Source: Pseudomonas fluorescens (GTDB lineage Bacteria > Pseudomonadota > Gammaproteobacteria > Pseudomonadales > Pseudomonadaceae). Taken from it: a stretch of DNA of 64,000 nucleotides. A program made the translations under genes and the position numbers. The notes below the pieces were generated by a model. That model made no database searches. It saw only the letters and a program-made list of their open reading frames with translations, and was not told the origin of the DNA. The stretch covers positions 1 to 64,000 of the forward strand of contig NZ_CP008896.1 of NCBI RefSeq assembly GCF_000730425.1, written 5' to 3'. This document shows positions 35,879 through 43,951 of this stretch, piece after piece. Within the stretch, counting starts at the first letter, position 1. Every line of letters starts with the position of its first letter.

Positions 35879-35897
35879 TGATAACGGTTCGCATTCT
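35879..35897 (-). promoter_or_regulatory. Fur box upstream of the second FecI-type sigma gene
   Basis: TGATAACGGTTCGCATTCT (plus-strand reading) has the GATAACSGTT core also found in the Fur box at 11917, and lies 26 bp upstream of the sigma start. The second half-site is degenerate. Confidence 0.55.
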
Positions 35898-35932
35898 AGA
35901 CGTGGCTTGTGGGATTGGGCAATCACCTGGCT

Positions 35933-36637
35933 TCAGGATTGGCGCGTGCAAGGTGGTATCGATAGGCGCGCCGCCGCCCGCGCGGCAATTTCACCGCGGG
36001 TCTTGCGTGATTCAGCGGTGCGGTTGTTGACCTCGTCCAGCACATGCCGTGGCGCAGTATCTGGCCGGCCGGCATTGAAGGGGGGGGCCGGTGCATATTC
36101 GAGCTGCAATTGCACCCGTTGCGCCGTCGCCTCGCTGTACAACTCGGCGGCCAGGGTCAGGGCAAAGTCGATCCCCGCCGTGATGCCACCCCCGGTCAAC
36201 AGATTGCCGTCGCGCACCACACGTTCCTGCACCGCTATCGCGCCCAGGGTAGCCAGCATCTCGTGGTAGGCCCAGTGGGTAGTGGCCCGTCGCCCGCGCA
36301 GCAAGCCCGCCGCGCCCAGCACCAGCGCGCCGGTACACACCGACGTCACATAGCGTGCGGTTTGGGACTGCGCCCGCAGAAAGCCCAGGGTCGACTCATC
36401 CTCCATCAATGGCCCCACCCCCGAACCGCCCGGCACGCAGATCACATCCAGCCTCGGGCAGTCGTTATAGGTGATGGTCGGGCAGAGCACCAACCCGCTG
36501 CTGGACGTGATCGGCGCCAAGTCTTTCCAGATCAGATGCAGCGTCACATCCGGCAATGAAGCCAGCACGTCGTAGGGGCCGGTGAGATCCAGTTGCTGGA
36601 TGCCGGGGAACACTACAAAGCCGATCTGCAAGGTCAT
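35933..36637 (-). CDS. inhA: Isonitrile (isocyanide) hydratase
   Basis: A 234-residue DJ-1/PfpI superfamily enzyme closely resembling, as I recall it, the P. putida isonitrile hydratase InhA, which converts isocyanides to N-substituted formamides. The nucleophile elbow SVCTGALVLGAAGLL places the catalytic cysteine at residue 101, the same number as in InhA. The segments QQLDLTGPYDVLASLPDV and GGGITAGIDFAL are also family-typical. GGAG precedes the ATG at 36637. The gene diverges from a GlxA-type regulator across a 90-bp promoter region. The C-terminal end is a little longer than the reference. Confidence 0.88.
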   Translation of the reverse strand: MTLQIGFVVFPGIQQLDLTGPYDVLASLPDVTLHLIWKDLAPITSSSGLVLCPTITYNDCPRLDVICVPGGSGVGPLMEDESTLGFLRAQSQTARYVTSVCTGALVLGAAGLLRGRRATTHWAYHEMLATLGAIAVQERVVRDGNLLTGGGITAGIDFALTLAAELYSEATAQRVQLQLEYAPAPPFNAGRPDTAPRHVLDEVNNRTAESRKTRGEIAARAAARLSIPPCTRQS

Positions 36638-36690
36638 GGTGAAACTCCAGAAGAGGGGATGGACGGCTCCACTCTAGTCACCTAGGCTTT

Positions 36691-36702
36691 GGCGTATACG
36701 CC
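36691..36702. promoter_or_regulatory. 12-bp perfect palindrome in the inhA/regulator divergent promoter
   Basis: GGCGTATACGCC is a perfect palindrome 26 bp before the regulator start and 54 bp before inhA. It is a candidate binding site for the GlxA-type regulator; this is inference from position and symmetry. Confidence 0.4.
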
Positions 36703-36727
36703 ATTAAGCCCACGAATCACGCCAATC

Positions 36728-37696
36728 ATGCCAAAAATCATCCATGTGCTCGCCTTTGCCAATGTGCAGGTTCTCGACGTCACCGGGCCCTTGCAAGTAT
36801 TCGCCTCGGCCAACGACCTGGCGCGCCAGCAAGGGTTGCCGCTGCCTTACGCGGTCAACGTGATCGCCGCCCAGGCCGAACCGGTCATGACGTCCGCCGG
36901 TCTGGCCCTGGTGGCCGAGCCGTTGCCAGCCGCCGACACGCCCTGCGACACCCTGCTGATCGCCGGCGGCTGGGGCGTGTATGGCGCTGCCGAGGATCCG
37001 GGCCTGGTCGAGTGGGTACGGCATAAAGCCAAGCTGTCGCGGCGCGTGGCCTCGGTGTGTACCGGCGCCTTCCTGCTGGCCGCCGGCGGCCTGTTGGACG
37101 GCTGTCGTGTCGCCACCCATTGGACGCGCTGCGAAGAACTGGCGCGCAAATACCCCAGGCTGCAGGTCGAGGCCAACCCGATCTTTATCCAGCAGGGCCG
37201 GCTCTGGACCTCGGCGGGGGTCACGGCTGGTATCGATTTGTGCCTGGCCCTGGTGGAAGAGGATCTGGGGCGCGCGGTAGCCCTGGACGTGGCGCGGCAC
37301 CTGGTGGTGTTTCTCAAGCGCCCCGGTGGCCAATCACAATTTAGCGTGACCCTGTCCCTGCAAAAGGGGGGCAGTCGTTTCAGCCAACTGCATGCGTGGA
37401 TTGCCGAGCACCTGCACCTGGACTTGAACATCCCGACCCTGGCGGCTGCATGCGGCATGAGCGAGCGCAGCTTTGTACGCCACTACCGTGCCGAAACCGG
37501 CCAGACCCCGGCGCGGGCGGTGGAACTGATCCGTGTGGAAACCGCACGCCGGCAACTGGCCGACAGCACCGTGGCGATCAAGCGCATCGCCGCACACTGT
37601 GGCTTTGGCAGCGAAGAAACCATGCGCCGCAGTTTTTTGCGGGCGTTGTCGATCACTCCGCAGCTTTACCGCGAGCGGTTTTCGGCGCCGGCCTGA
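36728..37696 (+). CDS. GlxA-family AraC-type transcriptional regulator
   Basis: A 322-residue regulator with an N-terminal DJ-1/PfpI-like domain (about residues 1-185). The nucleophile-like cysteine lies in SVCTGAFLLAAGGLL, and SAGVTAGIDLCLALVEEDLG follows. The C-terminal AraC DNA-binding domain (about 220-318) has two helix-turn-helices (TLAAACGMSERSFVRHYRAE; IKRIAAHCGFGSEETMRRSF). The start at 36728 (MPKIIHVLAFANVQ) is preferred over an upstream TTG. Divergent from inhA, it probably controls that gene. Its 3' end overlaps the convergent hydrolase gene by 31 bp. Confidence 0.9.
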   Translation: MPKIIHVLAFANVQVLDVTGPLQVFASANDLARQQGLPLPYAVNVIAAQAEPVMTSAGLALVAEPLPAADTPCDTLLIAGGWGVYGAAEDPGLVEWVRHKAKLSRRVASVCTGAFLLAAGGLLDGCRVATHWTRCEELARKYPRLQVEANPIFIQQGRLWTSAGVTAGIDLCLALVEEDLGRAVALDVARHLVVFLKRPGGQSQFSVTLSLQKGGSRFSQLHAWIAEHLHLDLNIPTLAAACGMSERSFVRHYRAETGQTPARAVELIRVETARRQLADSTVAIKRIAAHCGFGSEETMRRSFLRALSITPQLYRERFSAPA

Positions 37697-38598
37697 GTCT
37701 GCTCCAGCAGTTCAAACAGTGCTTGCAGTGTGGCCTGCGGTGCTTCCTGGGGAATATTGTGGCCCACTCCGGCCAGCACCCGGCGTCGATAGAAGCCGCT
37801 GAAATTGCCAATGTCGTCATCCACCTGCGGCGGTGGGCCGACACCGTCGTCGGCGCCGCACAGCGAAATGCTCGGTACCGAGATCGGCGGCGGCTGTACC
37901 AACGCCTGTTCAAGCACTTCCAGCGCCGGATCACCCTCGGCATACATGAAGCGATGGCGATAGGAGTGGATCACCACGTCCACAAAGTCCGGGTTGTCGA
38001 ACGATGGCGCCGTCTGCGGGTAAAGGCTTGGCCCCTCGGCCCAGGAGGGCGACCAGAGCGACCACAACAGCTCACACAATTGGCGGCGGTTGGCCGTCAG
38101 GCCATCGACGCCCCGTTGGGTGTGGAAGTAGAACTGGTACCACAGCCGATGCTCGGTGACCGGTGCGCGTGGCTGGATGGATTTGGCGATGTCCTGAATG
38201 TTGTAGCCGTCTCCCGTGACCAGGCAGCGTACACGCTCGGGCCAAAGTGCTGCGACGATGCACGCGGCGCGCCCGCCCCAGTCATAACCGACGAGGGCGG
38301 CCCGGCCGATGGACAGGGCATCCATGAAGTCCAGCAGGTCCTTGGCCAGCGCCGCCTGTTGGCCGGAGCGCATCACCTGGGCGTGAGCAAAACGGGTCGG
38401 GCCGTAACCGCGCAGGTACGGCACCAGCACCCGATATCCGGCCCCGGCCAGCACCGGTGCGACGGCGTCATAGCCGCGCGGGTCATAGGGGAAACCGTGC
38501 AGCAGAATCACCACCTCACCCCCGGCAGGGCCATGGGCTTCGTAGGCGATGTCGAGCATGGGCGTGCGGATATACAGCAGCGTGGTCGAGGGGCTCAT
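37666..38598 (-). CDS. Alpha/beta hydrolase (epoxide hydrolase / dehalogenase-like)
   Basis: A 310-residue alpha/beta-hydrolase. The oxyanion-hole motif HGFPYD (about residues 34-39) and a nucleophile elbow VGYDWGG with aspartate rather than serine place it near epoxide hydrolases and haloalkane dehalogenases. The catalytic histidine is likely in AGVGHNIPQEAP (about 278-289). The start at 38598 has GGAG five bases upstream; an in-frame GTG two codons earlier is possible. It converges on and overlaps the GlxA-type gene by 31 bp. Substrate is unknown. Confidence 0.85.
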   Translation of the reverse strand: MSPSTTLLYIRTPMLDIAYEAHGPAGGEVVILLHGFPYDPRGYDAVAPVLAGAGYRVLVPYLRGYGPTRFAHAQVMRSGQQAALAKDLLDFMDALSIGRAALVGYDWGGRAACIVAALWPERVRCLVTGDGYNIQDIAKSIQPRAPVTEHRLWYQFYFHTQRGVDGLTANRRQLCELLWSLWSPSWAEGPSLYPQTAPSFDNPDFVDVVIHSYRHRFMYAEGDPALEVLEQALVQPPPISVPSISLCGADDGVGPPPQVDDDIGNFSGFYRRRVLAGVGHNIPQEAPQATLQALFELLEQTQAGAENRSR

Positions 38599-38745
38599 CG
38601 GCACTCCATCCGGGTCACAGCGGTGAGTTTGGACTTTAGCGCGAAACCTTTAAGTGTTCAGGGCACAGGCGTGAAAAGACCTGCAGATCCTGATAACACC
38701 CTGCCCGGAACCCGGCCTCGCGCAGCATGCCTTCGCGATTGGCGT

Positions 38746-38814
38746 CCATCGCTGGCAAGCCAGCGCCTACAGGGGGCGGCTTTTGTGTAGGAGCCGGCTT
38801 GCCGGCGATGGCGG
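38746..38814. repeat. REPIN
   Basis: The left REP ATCGCTGGCAAGCCAGCGCC and the inverted right REP GTAGGAGCCGGCTTGCCGGC enclose about 20 bp (TTTTG core). It lies in the 232-bp gap between the hydrolase start and the GH15 gene end; nothing else is seen there. Confidence 0.78.
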
Positions 38815-38830
38815 CCGCTTGGTCAGGCAA

Positions 38831-40657
38831 TCAAGGCTGCCACACCGTTTTCTCGCCGCTCAACTTGCGATCCAGAAACGTCGCCGCGCTGATCAGCGCC
38901 AAATGGCTCAAGGCCTGTGGTGTGTTGCCCAGGTGCCGCGCCTGGCTGTCGAACTCTTCGGCATACAGCCCCAGCGGGTTGGCGTAGCGCAGCAGTTGCT
39001 CGAATTCCAGATGGGCCTTTTCCACTTGCCCCGCGCGGGCCAGGCACTCGACGTACCAGAATGAGCAGGCGGTAAACGCACCTTCCGTGCCTTGCAAACC
39101 GTCGATCTGGCTGTCGTCATTGCGGTAGCGGTACACCATGCCGTCGCGCACCAGGCTTTTCTGGATGGCCTCCAGGGTCGACAACCAGCGCGGGTCAGTG
39201 GCGGCCACGAAGCGCACCAGCGGCATCAGCAGCATCGAACCATCCAGGGCGGTGCTGCCGATGTGCTGCACGAAGTGCCCGCGTTCCTGGTTCCAGAAGT
39301 TGCTCCAGATATCTTCATAAATCGCCTGGCGGGTCTGGTCCCAGCGGGCGAACGGTGCTGGCAGCGAGCGTTTGGAGGCCAGGCGGATCGCGCGGTCGAG
39401 TGCCACCCAGCACATCAGCCGCGAGTGCAGGAAGTGATGCTGTTCGCCACGCATCTCCCAGATCCCCACGTCCTTCTGGTTCCAGGTCTCGCACACCTGG
39501 TCCACCACTTCCAGGGTGTGTTTCCAGCCCTCATGGGAAATGGCTTCGCCGTACTTGTTGACCAGGTACACCGCGTCCATCAGTTCGCCAAAAATGTCCA
39601 ACTGCACCTGGTCAAAGGCCTCGTTGCCGATGCGCACTGGCTGGGCGCCGCCGTGGCCGCTGAGGTGGGTCAAGGTGGTTTCCGGCAACTGTTGGCGACC
39701 GTCGATGCCATACAGAATGTTGATTTTCATCGGCTGCCCGCAACAGTCGCTGACGCGCCCGCGCAACCAACGCATGTAGTCATTGGCTTCCTGGACAAAA
39801 CCCAGGCGCATAAAGGCGTAGACGGTGAACGAGGCGTCGCGGATCCAGGTGTAGCGGTAATCCCAATTGCGCTCGCCGCCGGGGCTTTCCGGCAGGCCGA
39901 AGGTGGCCGCGGCGAGAATCGCGCCGTGTTTGCGCGAGGTCAGCAGTTTCAGGGCCAGGGCCGAGCGATTGACCATTTCCCGCCAGCGCCCTCGGTAGTT
40001 GGACTGGGCCAGCCAGCTGCGCCAGAACACCAGGGTGCGCTGCAGGCACAGGTCGGTGCCGCTGCTGTCGACGCGCACATCGTCGAGGCCGCCCAGGACA
40101 AATTCGGCACCCTGGTCCTGGTCCAGGGTAAAACAGGCGACGGCGGCATCGTCCTCGATCTGCACGGGCAGGCTGCTGGCCAGGCGCAGGCCGGGCAGGC
40201 CCGGGGCCTGGAAACAGACATCAGCGTTATCTGCCGTGGCCCGGGTGGGTGCCCGGGCATAGTCGTGACGTACCGCGCAGCGCAGATGCAGGGTGGCTTT
40301 GCCGCTGATCACCCGCACACGGCGGATCAGCAGGGGCAGGTCATCGACATCATCGCTGATGTTCAGCAGGTCGGTGATTTCCACCACTGCCTCATCGCTC
40401 AGCCAGCGGGTTTGCAGGACGTTGGTGTCCGGCAGGTAGATCTGTTCCCGGCGAGCCTGGGGCAGGTCCGGGGTCAGTTGGAAGATCCCGGCGGCCGGGG
40501 TGTCCAGCAGTGAGCAGAAAATCGACGGGCTGTCGAATTCCGGCCAGCAGAAAAAGTCGATGCTGCCCTGGTCGTTGATCAGCGCGGCACTGCGCATGTC
40601 ACCAATGATGCCGTGAGCATCGATGGAGCTTTGGGTTTCGTTTTTCAGATCAACCAT
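38831..40657 (-). CDS. Glycoside hydrolase family 15 protein
   Basis: A 608-residue protein with an N-terminal beta-sandwich (about residues 1-215) and an (alpha/alpha)6 barrel typical of bacterial GH15 glucoamylase/trehalase-like enzymes. The signature NWDYRYTWIRDASF lies at about 265, and GTEGAFTACSFWYVECLA near 535 supplies the likely second catalytic glutamate. No signal peptide is present, so it acts in the cytoplasm on maltodextrin, trehalose or a related alpha-glucoside. It is downstream of and overlaps an SDR gene by 8 bases. If that gene is a glucose dehydrogenase, the pair would release and then oxidise glucose. Confidence 0.88.
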   Translation of the reverse strand: MVDLKNETQSSIDAHGIIGDMRSAALINDQGSIDFFCWPEFDSPSIFCSLLDTPAAGIFQLTPDLPQARREQIYLPDTNVLQTRWLSDEAVVEITDLLNISDDVDDLPLLIRRVRVISGKATLHLRCAVRHDYARAPTRATADNADVCFQAPGLPGLRLASSLPVQIEDDAAVACFTLDQDQGAEFVLGGLDDVRVDSSGTDLCLQRTLVFWRSWLAQSNYRGRWREMVNRSALALKLLTSRKHGAILAAATFGLPESPGGERNWDYRYTWIRDASFTVYAFMRLGFVQEANDYMRWLRGRVSDCCGQPMKINILYGIDGRQQLPETTLTHLSGHGGAQPVRIGNEAFDQVQLDIFGELMDAVYLVNKYGEAISHEGWKHTLEVVDQVCETWNQKDVGIWEMRGEQHHFLHSRLMCWVALDRAIRLASKRSLPAPFARWDQTRQAIYEDIWSNFWNQERGHFVQHIGSTALDGSMLLMPLVRFVAATDPRWLSTLEAIQKSLVRDGMVYRYRNDDSQIDGLQGTEGAFTACSFWYVECLARAGQVEKAHLEFEQLLRYANPLGLYAEEFDSQARHLGNTPQALSHLALISAATFLDRKLSGEKTVWQP

Positions 40658-41450
40658 TGTCTTTGAACTCCGGATAGAGACTCATGCCACCGTCGATAAA
40701 CAAGGTACTGCCCACCACGTAGTCGGAGGCATCACTGGCCAGCCAGACGACGGCGTTGGCCACATCGTCCACGTCGCCGACGCGGCCATAGGGGATCAGT
40801 TTCAGCAACTGCTGCTCGGCATCGCCCTCGGTGGCAGCGCGGTTGATGGCCGTGCGGATCGCCCCTGGTGCAATGCCGTTGATGCGGATTCGCTGGTGGC
40901 TGACTTCCTGGGCGAGGCTGCGCATCAGCATCTCGACGCCGCCCTTGGAGGCGGCGTAGTTGACGTGGCCGGCCCACGGGATCAACTGGTGCACCGAACT
41001 CATATGGATGATCTTGCCGGCGGCCCGGGAAACACCGGCTCGCACGCCCTGGCGCTGGAAAATGCGCAGGGCCGTGCGGGCGCAGAGGAACTGGCCGGTG
41101 AGGTTGACGCCGATCACCGTGCTCCACTGCTCAAGGCTCATGTCGCTGATCGCGGCGTCTTGCTGCAGGCCCGAATTCGCCACCAGGATGTCGAGGTGAC
41201 CGAAGGCGTCCAGGGTCTGCGCAAACAGGCGTTCGACATCGGCTTCCCTGGACACATCGGCGCCGATGGCCAGGGCCCGGCCACCGGCCTGATTGATCTG
41301 CGCCGCCAGGGCCCGGGCGGGCTCTGCCTGGCGGTTGTAGTTCACCACCACTGCCGCGCCGGCGGCTGCCAAGGCCTTGGCTGCCGCTGCACCGATGCCG
41401 GAGCTGGCGCCGGTGACCACGGCCACTTGTTGTTCCAACGAGATGCGCAT
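40650..41450 (-). CDS. SDR oxidoreductase, glucose 1-dehydrogenase-like
   Basis: A 266-residue classical SDR. The cofactor motif TGASSGIG is at residues 13-20; catalytic Ser152, Tyr165 and Lys169 (NYAASKGG) are present, as is a C-terminal TLFIDGGMSLYPEF similar to Bacillus glucose 1-dehydrogenases. NYNRQ after the second strand suggests NADP tolerance. It is upstream of and overlaps the GH15 gene, so the two are co-expressed. A residue insertion (QRQGVRAGVSRAAGK) precedes the catalytic strand. It diverges from the AraC gene across a 161-bp region with no other gene. Confidence 0.87.
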   Translation of the reverse strand: MRISLEQQVAVVTGASSGIGAAAAKALAAAGAAVVVNYNRQAEPARALAAQINQAGGRALAIGADVSREADVERLFAQTLDAFGHLDILVANSGLQQDAAISDMSLEQWSTVIGVNLTGQFLCARTALRIFQRQGVRAGVSRAAGKIIHMSSVHQLIPWAGHVNYAASKGGVEMLMRSLAQEVSHQRIRINGIAPGAIRTAINRAATEGDAEQQLLKLIPYGRVGDVDDVANAVVWLASDASDYVVGSTLFIDGGMSLYPEFKDNG

Positions 41451-41611
41451 TGTCCACCCAACCTTTTTTCAGGAGTCCATTGAGCTGACTGGCGGGGCTC
41501 GGCACAAGTTCAGTGGCTTGTCTGGAATGCGACGATGGCTGTCTATATCTATCGTTTTCGCCAAGGGGCTTTTGGTTAGAATCAGCGGCTTAACGACGTG
41601 AGACGCTGCCC

Positions 41612-42358
41612 ATGACAACTGTGCACCGGCCTTGGCTTGAGGCTTATGCCGACAACTACCGCAACGACGAAGTGGTCCACCCCCATTGTCATACCCAGGC
41701 GCAATTGATTCACGGGGTCTCCGGGGTGATGGTGGTCAGCACCGCCCAGGGCAGTTGGCTGGTGCCGTCCGGGCATGCGTTGTGGGTGCCCGCAGGGACG
41801 CCCCACGAAATCCGCATGGCCGGCGAGGTGCATATGCGCACCTTGTTCCTGATGCCCGAGGTAGAGCCTAGCCTGGGCCGCACTTGCCAGGTGATCGAGG
41901 TCTCGGCGCTGCTGCGCGAGCTGATCGTGGCGGCGACGCTGATTGCAGGCGACGTCAACAGCCCAAGGTTGCAGGCCATGGTGGAGGTGATCCGCATGGA
42001 ATTGCTGGCTGCTCCGGTGGTGGCCATGCATGTGCCCGTTCACGGCGAAGCCCGGCTGGCCAGGCTGTGTACCCGGTTTATCGGGAACCCGGCCGATGAC
42101 AGCAGCCTGGAGTCCTGGGCCGATACCCTGAACATGAGCCCGCGTACCCTGAGCCGGATTTTCCAGCGGGAACTGGGCATGAGCTTTGGTGAGTGGCGCA
42201 AGCGTGCGCGCCTGGCCTTGAGCCTGAAGTTGCTGGCCCAGGGGGCCTCGATCCTGGAAGTGGCGCTGGAACATGGGTATCAGAGCCCCAGTGCATTCAG
42301 TGCAATGTTTCGCCGTTCGTTGGGTTATCCACCGAGTCATTTCCGCCCCCGGGCCTGA
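41612..42358 (+). CDS. AraC-family regulator with cupin sensor domain
   Basis: A 248-residue regulator. The N-terminal cupin (about residues 15-90; HPHCHTQAQLIHGVSG ... VPAGTPHEI) is the effector-sensing part. The C-terminal AraC domain (about 150-245) includes SLESWADTLNMSPRTLSRIF and ILEVALEHGYQSPSAFSAMF. It stands 114 bp upstream of, and on the same strand as, the tripartite exporter genes and is a plausible regulator of them. It also diverges from the SDR/GH15 operon, which could be its target instead. Confidence 0.9.
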   Translation: MTTVHRPWLEAYADNYRNDEVVHPHCHTQAQLIHGVSGVMVVSTAQGSWLVPSGHALWVPAGTPHEIRMAGEVHMRTLFLMPEVEPSLGRTCQVIEVSALLRELIVAATLIAGDVNSPRLQAMVEVIRMELLAAPVVAMHVPVHGEARLARLCTRFIGNPADDSSLESWADTLNMSPRTLSRIFQRELGMSFGEWRKRARLALSLKLLAQGASILEVALEHGYQSPSAFSAMFRRSLGYPPSHFRPRA

Positions 42359-42472
42359 TGTTGCTTCATGTAACCCAATTGTCCATTTGGCGACGATACA
42401 TGGCCCTGGCGCGGGCGAATCCGCCTGGGCGCATGCCTAATCTGCAACGCTCATTCTTCAGCGAGCTTTGTG

Positions 42473-43951
42473 ATGCCCAGCCTTGTCGTTCATCCCCCCA
42501 CTAGCACTCGATCTCCGGCAGCCCTGGCCCTGCTTCTGCTGGGCGCGCTGGCCGGATGCAGCGGCCTGCCCGACGAGCCGGCGGCGCCGTTGACGGTCCC
42601 GGCGGCACCGCAATTGTCCCGTGGTGCGGCGACCCAGGCGTTACCCGAGCGCTGGTGGCAGCTGTACCGTGACCCGCAATTGGATCTGTGGGTCGAGCAG
42701 GCCTTGAACCACAACAAAGACCTTGAGGCCGCCGCCGCCCATGTCGACGCGCTGCTGGCCCGCCTGGAGCAGGTCGACCGCGAGCGCCGACCCTCGACCT
42801 TGTTGACTGACGGCGTGGGCTACGGTCGCCGCCGAGATGACCAGACCCTGGCCCAGGCCACGGGTGAGCGAGCGGATGCCGAGTGGAGCCATACCCCTGG
42901 ATTCTCCCTGAGCTACACCCTGGACCTGTGGGGCGAGGTGCGTTACCGCCTGGCGGCCGCCCGCGCCAATGCCGATGCGGCGCGGGCGCTGGAGGATGAA
43001 TGGCGGGTGACAGTGGCTGCACAGACCACACGGGCCTATGGCCAGGCCTGCGTCTATGCGTTCAGCCACCAGGTGCAGCGTCATTGGGTGCAGGTGTTGC
43101 AACGCAGTGTCGACGTCACGCGCAAGCTGCAGCAGGCCGGGGCGGCGACCGCGCTGGACCTGGCGCGTCTCAATGGCCTGCTGGAAGAAACCCGTGCGCC
43201 GTTGCCCATGCTGGCTGCCCGCCATCAGGCCGCGCTGTATGAACTGGCAGTGCTCAGTGGGGTACCGCCGTTGGAGGTGGCCCGGCAAACCTGTTCCCAG
43301 CGCCTGCAGTTGCAGGTGCCATTGCCTGTGGGGGATGGCTGGGCGCTGGTGCAGCGGCGCGCCGATATCCGGCGGGCCGAGCGCCAGCTGCAAGCGGCGA
43401 CGTTGGTCATTGGCGTCGCACGGGCCGAACTGTATCCGCGGGTGACATTCGGTGCCGGGCTGGAGTCCTCCGCCAGCAGCCTGGGCACGTTGGGGGACAG
43501 TGAGGCGCTGGTGTACTCCGTGGGGCCGTTGCTGTCCTGGCGTTTCCCCAATCGCGGCGTTGCCCTGGCCCAGGTGGGGCAGCGCCGTGCCCAGGCGCGT
43601 GAGGCCCAGGCGCATTTCGACGGCACGGTACTGGGTGCCTTGAAACAGGTCGAGCAAGCCCTGGCGCTGTACCAGGGCGAACAGCAGCGCCGCCAGGCCC
43701 TGCAAGCCGCGCTGGACAACAGCCAGCAGGCGTTTGAGCTGGCCACCCGCCGTTATCGGGCCGGCGCCCTGGATGCCCTGCAACTGCTGGACAGCGAGCG
43801 CAGCCTGGCCAACCTTGAGGCCACCCTGGCCCGGGCCGACCTGCGCTTGATCAACCGTCAGGTCGACCTGTTCCAGGCCCTCGGTGGCGGCTGGCAACGC
43901 GACGATCAACCTCAACCCTTACCCCTTGCCGCGCTTGGAGCCCAGCCATGA
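42473..43951 (+). CDS. Outer-membrane efflux lipoprotein (NodT/OprM-type OMF)
   Basis: A 492-residue TolC-family outer-membrane factor. A lipoprotein signal with lipobox LAGC (Cys29) is followed by two OEP repeats (about residues 80-265 and 275-460) rich in coiled-coil heptads. It forms the exit duct for the adaptor and pump encoded next. The start is ATG at 42473; a GTG one codon before is possible. The gene overlaps the adaptor start by four bases (ATGA). Confidence 0.9.
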   Translation: MPSLVVHPPTSTRSPAALALLLLGALAGCSGLPDEPAAPLTVPAAPQLSRGAATQALPERWWQLYRDPQLDLWVEQALNHNKDLEAAAAHVDALLARLEQVDRERRPSTLLTDGVGYGRRRDDQTLAQATGERADAEWSHTPGFSLSYTLDLWGEVRYRLAAARANADAARALEDEWRVTVAAQTTRAYGQACVYAFSHQVQRHWVQVLQRSVDVTRKLQQAGAATALDLARLNGLLEETRAPLPMLAARHQAALYELAVLSGVPPLEVARQTCSQRLQLQVPLPVGDGWALVQRRADIRRAERQLQAATLVIGVARAELYPRVTFGAGLESSASSLGTLGDSEALVYSVGPLLSWRFPNRGVALAQVGQRRAQAREAQAHFDGTVLGALKQVEQALALYQGEQQRRQALQAALDNSQQAFELATRRYRAGALDALQLLDSERSLANLEATLARADLRLINRQVDLFQALGGGWQRDDQPQPLPLAALGAQP

